Both the position numbers and the translations under genes were made by a program. 6,680 nucleotides of DNA from a candidate division WS6 bacterium GW2011_GWC2_36_7 (GTDB lineage: Bacteria > Patescibacteriota > Dojkabacteria > SC72), in contig LBSF01000032.1 in the NCBI GenBank assembly GCA_000991805.1, forward strand, positions 1-6,680. Direction: 5' to 3'. Below the pieces are notes generated by a model that ran no database searches, was not told where the DNA came from, and saw only the letters and a list, made by a program, of their open reading frames with translations. Below, piece after piece: positions 1 through 5,522 of this stretch. How positions within the stretch are numbered: position 1 is the stretch's first letter; the number at the start of each line of letters is the position of its first letter.

Positions 1-776
1 TGTTTTTCCTCTACAATATCTTGAAATTGAGAAAGAGAGTAAATATTCTTAGCATAAACCAACAAATAATCTTTGCTAGGAGCAAAGAAATTACCTCTAA
101 AAGAAGTTGTTTTTGATACTCGTGTAATATTAGCAATAAAGTTTTCCTCCCCGAAAATTTCATCCATTAATTTTTTGAAATTGTATACCTCGCTATCATT
201 GATACTAACAAAGGTAACTCCATCATCTTTTAATAAATTTCTAGCTATTAGAAGTCTCGGATAAATCATATTTAACCAATTACTATGGTATCTACCTTGT
301 GATTCTGTATTAGTATCTAGTTTTACACCATCTTGTGTAGTCCCAGATTTTTCCCAATATGCTTGCTTTGTATCTGAGAAATTATCAGTATATATAAAAT
401 CATTCCCCGTATTATATGGCGGATCAATATAAATACATTTGATCTTTCCCTGATATGATTTTTGTAAAAGCTTTAAAACTTCTAGATTATCTCCTTCAAT
501 TATTAGATTCTCTGTTTTATCAAAATCAATGCTCCTATCTTTGTCTGGCTTTAACATAGCTCTTGAAGTTGTAAATGCATTTCTTTTTGCAGACATCTTA
601 CCAGCCCAGTTAAATTCATACTTCCCTTCCGAGGATGAAGCAAACTGTTTTAAAAAGCTTTGAAGTTCATCTTCATTTAAATTCCCTTCATCACTAAATA
701 ACGCAGGATATATTGCTTTTAATTGTTCAATCTTCTCTTTATAAATATCTTCTGACTGTTTTGCCACTTTATTCAT
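1..776 (-). CDS. mod: Type III restriction-modification DNA methyltransferase (Mod), N-terminal part; runs off window start
   Basis: This is the modification and DNA-recognition subunit of a Type III restriction-modification system; in the family it methylates adenine N6 on one strand of a short asymmetric site and is needed by Res for cleavage. Only the first 258 residues are in the window. A helical N-terminal segment (about residues 1-50) leads to the phrase NLIIEGDNLEVLKLL (about 90-104) and then the catalytic motif IV, DPPYNTG, at residues 118-124, with a typical beta-class continuation (NWLNMIYPRLLIARNLL, then DDGVTFVSIND). The target-recognition domain and the S-adenosylmethionine-binding FxGxG motif should lie beyond position 1. 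The ATG at 776-774 is the only plausible start: the frame has a stop at 818-816 and no other start codon between. There is no clear Shine-Dalgarno, so translation is probably coupled to res, which ends 11 bp upstream. No simple repeats suggestive of phase variation are visible. Confidence 0.93.
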   Translation of the reverse strand, partial: MNKVAKQSEDIYKEKIEQLKAIYPALFSDEGNLNEDELQSFLKQFASSSEGKYEFNWAGKMSAKRNAFTTSRAMLKPDKDRSIDFDKTENLIIEGDNLEVLKLLQKSYQGKIKCIYIDPPYNTGNDFIYTDNFSDTKQAYWEKSGTTQDGVKLDTNTESQGRYHSNWLNMIYPRLLIARNLLKDDGVTFVSINDSEVYNFKKLMDEIFGEENFIANITRVSKTTSFRGNFFAPSKDYLLVYAKNIYSLSQFQDIVEEK

Positions 777-787
777 ATTTTTATCAA

Positions 788-3439
788 TTAACTTAGATTT
801 GTTTTGCTTTTTAAGCTATTTAGATTCTTAATAGGTGCCATATACTTCTCAAAGCCAATAGCTTCGAAATGTTTAACAGCACACTCAATCTTCATCTTTT
901 CTTCTTCCTTAAGCTCATTCCATTCATCAGTCCCTTTGGTTTCAACAACAAAGTAATATTTTGTTTCTCCACCCTTTTCTAGATCTTTCTTTTCCATTAT
1001 CAATGCAAAGTCAGGATTATATGTACCTATTGGAGTATTAATCTTATACCACTTTGGAAGCTTCACAAACGCCTTAACTTTGTTTTCTTGGTCTATATCT
1101 AGCACAAAGTCCTTTTCTATATTTGAGTCGTATTCGACCGCATCATAGACCCCCTTGTGTGCTGAAACTACATCATTGTAGGTCTGAGGATCAAATTTTT
1201 CAAAGTCTTCAATAGGGAATTCCTCATTAGTCGGTTTGTAACTAATTACTCTCACCATTTCATTATTTAGAACTTTCTTTATTTGTTTTACAGCATCGGT
1301 TAAATATACGATAGGATTTCTTGTTAACATATTTGAATTAGAGATTTTGCTTAATATTTCAATGACTGTCTTAATACTTAGAGATGTTTGTTCTGATATT
1401 TGATCAATTAAATCAATATTTGCTACAGAACTCTTCGCTTTTGTGGAAGTTTCTCCCTTAGAAAGTATGTTTTCGTTTATATCTTGTAATTCACTCAGAC
1501 TTTTAATTTGAATTGCTTGAGTTTGAATGATTTGTTCTCTAACAACTATTGAATTGAGTTCATCTACACACTTATCAACTAATTCCTGCTCTCTAAATGA
1601 GACCATATACTTAGTTTTCTTTTGTATCTTTTTCCATAGATTTTGGAAATCATCACTATTTAAAATATCTCTGTTAATTCCAATTTTATTTGCACCTTTC
1701 TTAGCATTTCGTACTTTGGTTTGCCTTGCATCACCTGTCTCTTCAATAATTTCATCTTGATATTGTGTAACAAATGCGTGATAACTTTCATTTGGTATTA
1801 CTGTGAGAAGATTTATTTCTTGTCCTTCAGTAACTGTATCCAGATCTCTGTATCTTTCTCCTGTTTTATCAACACAAATTCTCAGGCCCCTACCAATCTC
1901 TTGTCTTTTTTTTGCTTCACTATGTGATTCATTGAGGGTACAAATCTGGAATACATTTGGGTTATCCCAACCAACACCAAGTGCTGAATGAGAGAATATG
2001 AATTCTAATGGTTCTTCCAATGAAAGAAGTCTTTCTTTATCTTTCATAATGAGATTATAAATCTCTTTATTCTTTTGCATTGAGTTCACATTATCTGTGT
2101 ATTCATCTGATCTAGTTTTAGCAAAATATCCATTATGTACTTGATCTATATTCAATGGCTCTTTCCCATACTTTTCTTTATATTCTTGAATGAAAAGTTC
2201 TACAAATAGTTTTCTAATTATTCCTTCTGGGAATACATAATTTGCGACACGATCTATAAAAAAGAGTGATAGTACCTTGATTCCAAGATCTTTGTATTGT
2301 TCTTTCTTCTGGAAATGCCTTCTTATTGTCCATCTTATTTGTTCTCTAAAAATTGATTCCTTATCCCATCCATGTTTAGAGCCTTTTGTTAGTTCTATCC
2401 CATTACTGAACTTAATTTTTTCAGTACTGTCCATTAAATCTTTATATATTCTTTCAATTATCCAACCTTTGTACGCAGGATTTTTTGTTTTTTCTTCTAA
2501 ATCATCGAGCTCTTTAAATAACCCTGTCTTCGTTTTGAAATCTATGCCAACTTTATAATTGAGTTGTAATTTTGCTTCTGGTTTTGCAGATGTGAGTTTT
2601 ATTTCCATAAACTCGATCTCAACATTACTTTGAGTATTTTCTTCGTGGATAGAGTAAACCTCTATCTTCTTTACTAAGCCTTGGTTATAAGCTTCATAAG
2701 GAGTAAGTCTATAAACAAGGTTGATTGGCTTCTTATGGGTCGCTGAGTATCTTAATTTGAATAATGGATCTAATTGATCGAATCTCTTTTCCATATTTTT
2801 GCTGTCCATACCCTCTTGAGGTTCGTCCATTATGACAACAGGTCTTACGGATCTTATTAAATCAATCAATTTTGCACCGTTATTTGCATCTCTTTCTTGG
2901 TTGATAATATTGTCATCTGCATTGAATGCTTGGACATTTATTACCATTACTTGAAGTGTATTCCCATATGCAAAGTGTCTAACTCTCGTTGTTTTCTTAC
3001 TGTCGTATTCAAAGTATTGAATTTTTTCATTGTAGAGATCATTGAAATGATCTTTTGTCATATCCAATGTTTTCATAACACCTTCTTTTACCGCGATACT
3101 CGGGACTACAATTAAAAATTTTGTTAAGCCATAGCTTCTGTATAGTTCTAAAATGGTACGAAGATAGATATATGTTTTCCCTGTACCAGTTTCCATTTCA
3201 ACAGAGAAATCCAATAGCTCAGAATTTCTAGCTTGCTTGCTTTCGTCGATGAGGCTATCAAAAGCTATATTGTCATAGTTCTTAAATACACTTTCTTGGG
3301 TAATCTTTAAAATATTAGGGGATACTTCTTGAGATATTCTATCTTCAGGTCTTATATATGGGGCACCTTCAAATAACTTTACTACTGAGTCTATTGCTTC
3401 TTTCTGGTACTGTAGGTTAGCTTCAAACTTAAGTTTCAT
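788..3439 (-). CDS. res: Type III restriction enzyme, Res subunit (DEAD-like helicase plus nuclease)
   Basis: This is the 883-residue cleavage subunit of the Type III system, which works with Mod to hydrolyse ATP and cut unmodified DNA. The SF2 helicase core is intact: Walker A METGTGKT at 82-89, FLIVVPSIAVKEGV (motif Ia region) near 108-121, Walker B variant DEPQ at 205-208, SATH (motif III) at 232-235, GWDNPNVFQI near 490-499 and the arginine-finger motif QEIGRGLR at 513-520. The C-terminal PD-(D/E)xK nuclease is also complete, with NPDF (Asp810) and VETKG (Glu833, Lys835). The length is close to the usual 900-1000 residues and I see no frameshift, so the enzyme should be active. The ATG at 3439 directly precedes the conserved-looking KLKFEANLQYQKEAI start. 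No Shine-Dalgarno is visible (TGTAGAAA precedes ATG). It is the first gene of a two-gene operon with mod, the reverse of the classical order. Confidence 0.96.
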   Translation of the reverse strand: MKLKFEANLQYQKEAIDSVVKLFEGAPYIRPEDRISQEVSPNILKITQESVFKNYDNIAFDSLIDESKQARNSELLDFSVEMETGTGKTYIYLRTILELYRSYGLTKFLIVVPSIAVKEGVMKTLDMTKDHFNDLYNEKIQYFEYDSKKTTRVRHFAYGNTLQVMVINVQAFNADDNIINQERDANNGAKLIDLIRSVRPVVIMDEPQEGMDSKNMEKRFDQLDPLFKLRYSATHKKPINLVYRLTPYEAYNQGLVKKIEVYSIHEENTQSNVEIEFMEIKLTSAKPEAKLQLNYKVGIDFKTKTGLFKELDDLEEKTKNPAYKGWIIERIYKDLMDSTEKIKFSNGIELTKGSKHGWDKESIFREQIRWTIRRHFQKKEQYKDLGIKVLSLFFIDRVANYVFPEGIIRKLFVELFIQEYKEKYGKEPLNIDQVHNGYFAKTRSDEYTDNVNSMQKNKEIYNLIMKDKERLLSLEEPLEFIFSHSALGVGWDNPNVFQICTLNESHSEAKKRQEIGRGLRICVDKTGERYRDLDTVTEGQEINLLTVIPNESYHAFVTQYQDEIIEETGDARQTKVRNAKKGANKIGINRDILNSDDFQNLWKKIQKKTKYMVSFREQELVDKCVDELNSIVVREQIIQTQAIQIKSLSELQDINENILSKGETSTKAKSSVANIDLIDQISEQTSLSIKTVIEILSKISNSNMLTRNPIVYLTDAVKQIKKVLNNEMVRVISYKPTNEEFPIEDFEKFDPQTYNDVVSAHKGVYDAVEYDSNIEKDFVLDIDQENKVKAFVKLPKWYKINTPIGTYNPDFALIMEKKDLEKGGETKYYFVVETKGTDEWNELKEEEKMKIECAVKHFEAIGFEKYMAPIKNLNSLKSKTNLS

Positions 3440-3466
3440 TTTTCTACATTAGGTAAATATTTATCT

Positions 3467-3495
3467 ATTATATCTTCCAAAGGACAACTTTGAAA
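3467..3495 (-). promoter_or_regulatory. candidate promoter of res-mod
   Basis: On the minus strand a perfect TATAAT lies at 3472-3467, 27 nt before the res ATG. A weak TTTCAA sits 17 nt upstream at 3495-3490 and matches only three of six bases of the -35 consensus. The predicted transcript would have a leader of only about 20 nt without a Shine-Dalgarno. Seen: the hexamer and spacing. Inferred: that it is used. Confidence 0.45.
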
Positions 3496-3510
3496 GCTGT
3501 TTGTCTATTA

Positions 3511-3540
3511 TTTAATGTGTTTGTATCAAAATTATATAAT
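3511..3540 (+). promoter_or_regulatory. candidate promoter of the 42-aa basic protein gene
   Basis: A perfect TATAAT at 3535-3540 lies 42 bp before the ATG at 3583. The upstream TTTAAT at 3511-3516 (18-bp spacer) is a poor -35 match. Transcription would start near 3547, inside the left arm of the 12-bp inverted repeat, so that arm would be the 5' end of the mRNA. It is divergent from the res promoter, whose -10 is about 65 bp away. Confidence 0.45.
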
Positions 3541-3568
3541 ATAGATGTGGAGTGAAGAGTCAGAAGAA

Positions 3569-3574
3569 AGGAGG
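3569..3574 (+). promoter_or_regulatory. strong Shine-Dalgarno that fixes the small gene start
   Basis: A perfect AGGAGG lies 8 nt before the ATG at 3583. It is the main evidence that the 42-codon frame is a real gene, and it argues against the longer antisense frame over the same stretch, which has no ribosome site. Confidence 0.8.
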
Positions 3575-3582
3575 ATAGATAT

Positions 3583-3711
3583 ATGGCAGACAGAAGAACA
3601 GGCGGTGTTCCACATGTTCCCGATGAGGGCGGTGGAAAACAACCAAGAGCTAGAACCCAAAAAGGAAACTGGCGAAAAACTAGAAGCGATAAAGGGAAAA
3701 AGAGAAAGTAA
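3583..3711 (+). CDS. small highly basic protein, 42 aa, function unknown
   Basis: I do not recognise this protein. It starts MADRRTGGVPHVPDEGGGKQ, continues with a run rich in Arg and Lys, and ends KGKKRK. About a third of its residues are Lys or Arg; it also holds two GG(G) clusters, two prolines in VPHVP and a single Trp. There is no hydrophobic segment or signal peptide, so it should be cytoplasmic and disordered or nucleic-acid-binding; that is inference from composition. The start is well supported by AGGAGG 8 nt upstream and by a TATAAT at 3535-3540. The stop is TAA. It lies between the divergent res-mod operon and the convergent NYN nuclease gene and is bracketed by a 12-bp inverted repeat. 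It could be a small RNA- or ribosome-binding protein, a regulator, or part of the defence locus. Confidence 0.75.
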   Translation: MADRRTGGVPHVPDEGGGKQPRARTQKGNWRKTRSDKGKKRK

Positions 3712-3782
3712 ACTAATATACTAAATTGACGTATATTTAAAACAAAATAGTATTCACTCCACATTGCAGTTTAAATGCAAAT

Positions 3783-4346
3783 CTATGAAGCTTGATTAGG
3801 CATATTCTTATTCTCTCCACCCTTCTGTTCTTTTTTCTTCTTCTTACTTGTATACCCCAATACCTTCTTTAAAGAATATAAATCTAATATATATTTGGTA
3901 TACCCCTTTAATAATGTACTAAACCTCTTGTTAGCAGCAATAATCTTTTCTAATTTGTTATTCTTCTCTAAATATTCAATTAAACATAGGAAATCCCCAT
4001 CCCCTGTACAAATAATAGCGGAATCATAATTAGGATATTCAATCATAGTATGTAATACCATCTCAGCATCAACATTACCCTTGTAAGTAGTAACCTCATC
4101 CTTAGTAACAGCCAAAACCTTCTTGTATACCACTATGAACCCCTCCTTAGTTAATCTAGTGTATAGTTCTTCATTAGTATCAATATACCCAATGAATAGG
4201 TATGCCTTCTCTACACCAAATGTATTCCTTAGATATTCCCTAAACTTACCCCAATCCATATTCCATCTCTTAGCAAATACACCCATATTGATATTCTGAC
4301 TATCTATGAATGCATATATTTTCTTTTTGTTTTCCATATATTCCAT
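3783..4346 (-). CDS. NYN-domain (PIN-like, LabA/DUF88-type) putative ribonuclease
   Basis: This 187-residue protein belongs to the NYN group of PIN-fold, metal-dependent ribonucleases. The expected acidic positions are present in order: FIDSQN at 13-18 (Asp15), the KGNVDAEM block at 89-96 (Asp93) and TGDGDF at 114-119 (Asp116, Asp118). The fold is complete by about residue 160. A lysine-rich tail (KKKKK at 168-172, then EQKGGENK) follows and probably contacts RNA. There is no signal peptide or membrane segment. The first ATG (4346) has AAAGGG 6 nt upstream; a second ATG at 4337 (giving MENKKK) lies 6 nt after a TATAAT and could be a leaderless start. It converges on the small basic gene and is divergent from the 256-aa gene. 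NYN nucleases serve in RNA processing and also occur in toxin or defence loci; here, next to a Type III system, either is possible. Target unknown. Confidence 0.9.
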   Translation of the reverse strand: MEYMENKKKIYAFIDSQNINMGVFAKRWNMDWGKFREYLRNTFGVEKAYLFIGYIDTNEELYTRLTKEGFIVVYKKVLAVTKDEVTTYKGNVDAEMVLHTMIEYPNYDSAIICTGDGDFLCLIEYLEKNNKLEKIIAANKRFSTLLKGYTKYILDLYSLKKVLGYTSKKKKKEQKGGENKNMPNQAS

Positions 4347-4388
4347 TATATACCCTTTAGGGGATTAAACCTAAGGATGGATATTATA
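4346..4388 (-). promoter_or_regulatory. candidate promoters of the NYN gene
   Basis: Two perfect TATAAT hexamers lie on the minus strand, at 4388-4383 and at 4351-4346. Neither has a good -35. The nearer one overlaps the first ATG and ends 8 nt before the second ATG (4337), so it could give a leaderless mRNA. The farther one would transcribe a leader containing the AAAGGG site at 4358-4353 and favour the ATG at 4346. Confidence 0.4.
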
Positions 4389-4406
4389 TTAGCCCTATAG
4401 TATAAT
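4378..4406 (+). promoter_or_regulatory. promoter of the 256-aa gene
   Basis: TGGATA at 4378-4383 (four of six to TTGACA), a 17-bp spacer and a perfect TATAAT at 4401-4406 make a standard sigma70-type promoter. The stretch TATAGTATAAT (4396-4406) recurs exactly in front of the 172-aa gene at 5414-5424. Transcription would start near 4413, giving a 5' leader of about 125 nt. Confidence 0.7.
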
Positions 4407-4417
4407 ATGCGTGTTAG

Positions 4418-4437
4418 TGATCTTTTACAATCAGTGG
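4418..4437 (+). promoter_or_regulatory. boxA-like antitermination motif in the leader of the 256-aa gene
   Basis: TGATCTTTTACAA at 4418-4430 matches 11 of 13 bases of the E. coli rRNA-operon boxA, TGCTCTTTAACAA, to which NusB and NusE (S10) bind in RNA. It is followed directly by TCAGTGG. It lies 11 nt after the -10 box, so it would be at or near the 5' end of the transcript, as an antitermination signal must be. A second copy lies in front of the next gene. The sequence match is seen; boxA function is inferred. Confidence 0.55.
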
Positions 4438-4449
4438 AACCTCCGGGTT
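4438..4449 (+). promoter_or_regulatory. short hairpin with UNCG-type tetraloop just after the boxA-like motif
   Basis: AACC (4438-4441) and GGTT (4446-4449) enclose TCCG, giving a C(UCCG)G closure of the unusually stable UNCG class. The bases CCTCC (4440-4444) within it are also complementary to the GGAGG of the ribosome site (4529-4533), so an anti-Shine-Dalgarno role is possible. GGTT can alternatively pair with AACC at 4499-4502, extending the large hairpin. Confidence 0.4.
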
Positions 4450-4450
4450 G

Positions 4451-4496
4451 TATCTTACAAAGAGCATATTTAAACCCATATGTTGTTTGTAAGATA
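4451..4496 (+). promoter_or_regulatory. long leader hairpin before the 256-aa gene
   Basis: TATCTTACAAA (4451-4461) pairs perfectly with TTTGTAAGATA (4486-4496). After one G-G mismatch the helix continues with AGCATAT (4463-4469) against ATATGTT (4478-4484, one G-U), closing on the 8-nt loop TTAAACCC. That gives 18 pairs. The outer bases GGTT (4446-4449) and AACC (4499-4502) can add four more. No T-tract follows, so it is not a classical terminator of either strand. It lies wholly in the untranslated leader. Confidence 0.75.
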
Positions 4497-4518
4497 TTAA
4501 CCAATATATATTCACGAA

Positions 4519-4539
4519 ATATATCTTAGGAGGATATAT
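4519..4539 (+). promoter_or_regulatory. ribosome-site hairpin: Shine-Dalgarno in the loop, start codon in the stem
   Basis: ATATATC (4519-4525) pairs perfectly with GATATAT (4533-4539), leaving the loop TTAGGAG with most of AGGAGG (4528-4533). The first two bases of the ATG (4538-4540) lie in the stem. All-AU pairing apart from one G-C makes it weak, so it could open with temperature or ribosome binding. The upstream AT stretch (4503-4514) can compete for 4515-4525. Confidence 0.45.
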
Positions 4540-5308
4540 GTATCCAACACAGTTCGACGATAGCTTTAAACTCGCTGACCTTTTTCTAGGTGCAGCAAAT
4601 CACCCAACATTTGTCTCTTTTATTGAGGCAGACTTATCTGGTCGAGATGTACTTTGTGCTCTCACAAACTGGGCCGGCGGAGTAAATGAAACTTCCAGAG
4701 CACCAATGTTTGGCCCTTGGAAGGCTTACAGCCTTCTGGCTCGTGGAGCAAAGATAGGAGTTACAACAACCCCTATTTACGAATTCAAGGAAGGATGTCA
4801 GTTACCTGGTGGAGTACGTGAAGATTCATTCATAACATCATGCTCCGCATGGGAAAATCCAAAAATCGATCTTATGCTCGCCCTACTCCTGCAATGGAGT
4901 TTAAAAAACGAGGTAAGATTCCATCATGTTGGATATCGATTCATCAACGACGAAGAAGGGGAAAACGCTCTAAAAGCGGCAATGGATAAACAAAGTAATA
5001 CTGCAAGACTCTTACACGCTTCAGACCATGATCGCTATTTAGTCGAAGTCCCAACTTCAAAATCTCAAAACAAAAGATATTGGAAGGAATTCCAAAAGTG
5101 GTCAACACCACAGAAGAGTAACGGGCTCCATTGGGATTTCGCAACAACAGATCCTGAACGGATGATCGAATACATTGGGAAATATTCCGGTTTGCAAGTT
5201 GAAACTTGGAAAAGAGAAAAGGGATCTCCCAGTGCCTTAGTCCATGCTTTTGATAAAGACGGAAGAGATATTGCTATCCATGCAAGATCGGAATGGACAT
5301 TCATATAA
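4538..5308 (+). CDS. hypothetical protein, 256 aa, family not recognised
   Basis: I do not recognise this protein and assign no function. It begins MYPTQFDDSFKLADLFLGAA, has no signal peptide and no convincing membrane helix, and is rich in Trp and other aromatics (WAGG near 45, GPWKAY near 59, SAWENP near 103, RYWKEFQKW near 182), which fits a soluble globular enzyme-like or binding protein. Charged and aromatic residues are spread through the C-terminal half, ending SEWTFI. The start is set by AGGAGG 4 nt upstream. Arg codons CGA and CGT are common and the gene looks richer in G+C than res, mod or the NYN gene, suggesting a different source. A promoter, boxA-like motif and long hairpin precede it; a second hairpin follows 10 bp after the stop. 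Its neighbour downstream has a leader of the same plan, so the two may be regulated alike. Confidence 0.88.
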   Translation: MYPTQFDDSFKLADLFLGAANHPTFVSFIEADLSGRDVLCALTNWAGGVNETSRAPMFGPWKAYSLLARGAKIGVTTTPIYEFKEGCQLPGGVREDSFITSCSAWENPKIDLMLALLLQWSLKNEVRFHHVGYRFINDEEGENALKAAMDKQSNTARLLHASDHDRYLVEVPTSKSQNKRYWKEFQKWSTPQKSNGLHWDFATTDPERMIEYIGKYSGLQVETWKREKGSPSALVHAFDKDGRDIAIHARSEWTFI

Positions 5309-5318
5309 CATATTTCCA

Positions 5319-5376
5319 CTGATTAGCTAAGGAGACGTATATCGTTTTCATACATACGTTTCCTTAGCAACATCAG
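5319..5376 (+). promoter_or_regulatory. large hairpin between the 256-aa and 172-aa genes
   Basis: The stem 5326-5340 (GCTAAGGAGACGTAT) pairs with 5354-5368 (ATACGTTTCCTTAGC) over 15 bp with one G-U and a 13-nt loop. After a small internal loop (TA against AAC), CTGAT (5319-5323) pairs with ATCAG (5372-5376). It starts 10 bp after the stop of the 256-aa gene. No T-tract follows, so an ordinary intrinsic terminator is unlikely; it may end or protect the mRNA 3' end, or be a DNA cruciform or recombination site. Confidence 0.7.
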
Positions 5377-5393
5377 CCTCTATCATAAATATC

Positions 5394-5424
5394 CAATGCA
5401 TTGCATAACAACTTATAGTATAAT
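5394..5424 (+). promoter_or_regulatory. promoter of the 172-aa gene
   Basis: TATAAT at 5419-5424 lies within TATAGTATAAT (5414-5424), identical to the core before the 256-aa gene. No good -35 is seen at 17-bp spacing; that position (5396-5401) instead holds ATGCAT, the centre of the perfect 10-bp palindrome CAATGCATTG (5394-5403), which could be a regulator site replacing the -35 contact. Transcription would begin near 5431, giving a leader of about 92 nt. Confidence 0.6.
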
Positions 5425-5428
5425 CTAT

Positions 5429-5449
5429 TGTTCTTTAACAAGTCAGTAG
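5429..5449 (+). promoter_or_regulatory. boxA-like antitermination motif in the leader of the 172-aa gene
   Basis: TGTTCTTTAACAA at 5429-5441 matches 12 of 13 bases of the E. coli rRNA boxA (TGCTCTTTAACAA), differing only at the third base. A G and then TCAGTAG (5443-5449) follow, parallel to TCAGTGG after the other copy. It starts 4 nt after the -10 box, at the predicted transcript start, so the first few bases might not be transcribed. No rRNA gene follows in this window. Confidence 0.6.
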
Positions 5450-5461
5450 TATGCATCTAGG

Positions 5462-5502
5462 TGTGTTGCTAAAAGAAGATTATGTCTTTTGTTAGCAACA
5501 CA
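5462..5502 (+). promoter_or_regulatory. long leader hairpin before the 172-aa gene
   Basis: TGTGTTGCTAA (5462-5472) pairs perfectly with TTAGCAACACA (5492-5502). AAGA (5473-5476) can pair with TCTT (5485-5488), leaving a 3-nt bulge and an 8-nt loop. It sits at the same place in the leader as the hairpin before the 256-aa gene: after boxA-TCAGT and before the ribosome site. The sequences of the two hairpins differ, but the architecture is kept. The ribosome site GGAGG at 5514-5518 lies outside it. Confidence 0.75.
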
Positions 5503-5522
5503 TTCTAAATTATGGAGGAAAT

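Larger units (their letters stand above)
3545..3764. repeat. 12-bp perfect inverted repeat bracketing the small basic gene
   Basis: ATGTGGAGTGAA at 3545-3556 is exactly complementary, inverted, to TTCACTCCACAT at 3753-3764. The pairing stops at once on both sides. The arms are 196 bp apart and enclose exactly the small gene with its ribosome site. One arm falls at the predicted 5' end of its mRNA and the other 41 bp after its stop, so the transcript ends could pair. The arms might also be terminal repeats of a tiny non-autonomous element, but I see no transposase and no convincing flanking target duplication. The match is seen; its role is open. Confidence 0.5.

Noticed and set aside
73..264. 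63-residue plus-strand frame over mod
   Set aside because: It is antisense to clear Mod sequence and carries no motif.
1527..3115. Several plus-strand frames of 60-90 residues within res
   Set aside because: They lie antisense to a well-supported enzyme, are Ser/Ile/Cys/Phe-rich as expected of mirror frames of AT-rich coding DNA, and show no ribosome sites or family motifs.
3468..3764. 98-residue minus-strand frame over the small basic gene
   Set aside because: It has no ribosome site, its hydrophobic and Pro-rich sequence is what the reverse complement of the Arg/Gly/Pro-rich plus-strand gene would give, and the opposite frame has a perfect AGGAGG and its own TATAAT.
4451..4496. Intrinsic terminator
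   Set aside because: The stem is AT-rich and no T-run follows on either strand; it also lies in a leader upstream of a strong ribosome site.
5319..5502. Integron attC sites as explanation for the hairpins
   Set aside because: The shape (long imperfect palindromes between single genes) is suggestive, but neither the GTTRRRY nor the RYYYAAC core is present at the arms (GTTAGCA and AGCAAC fail), and no integrase is in the window.
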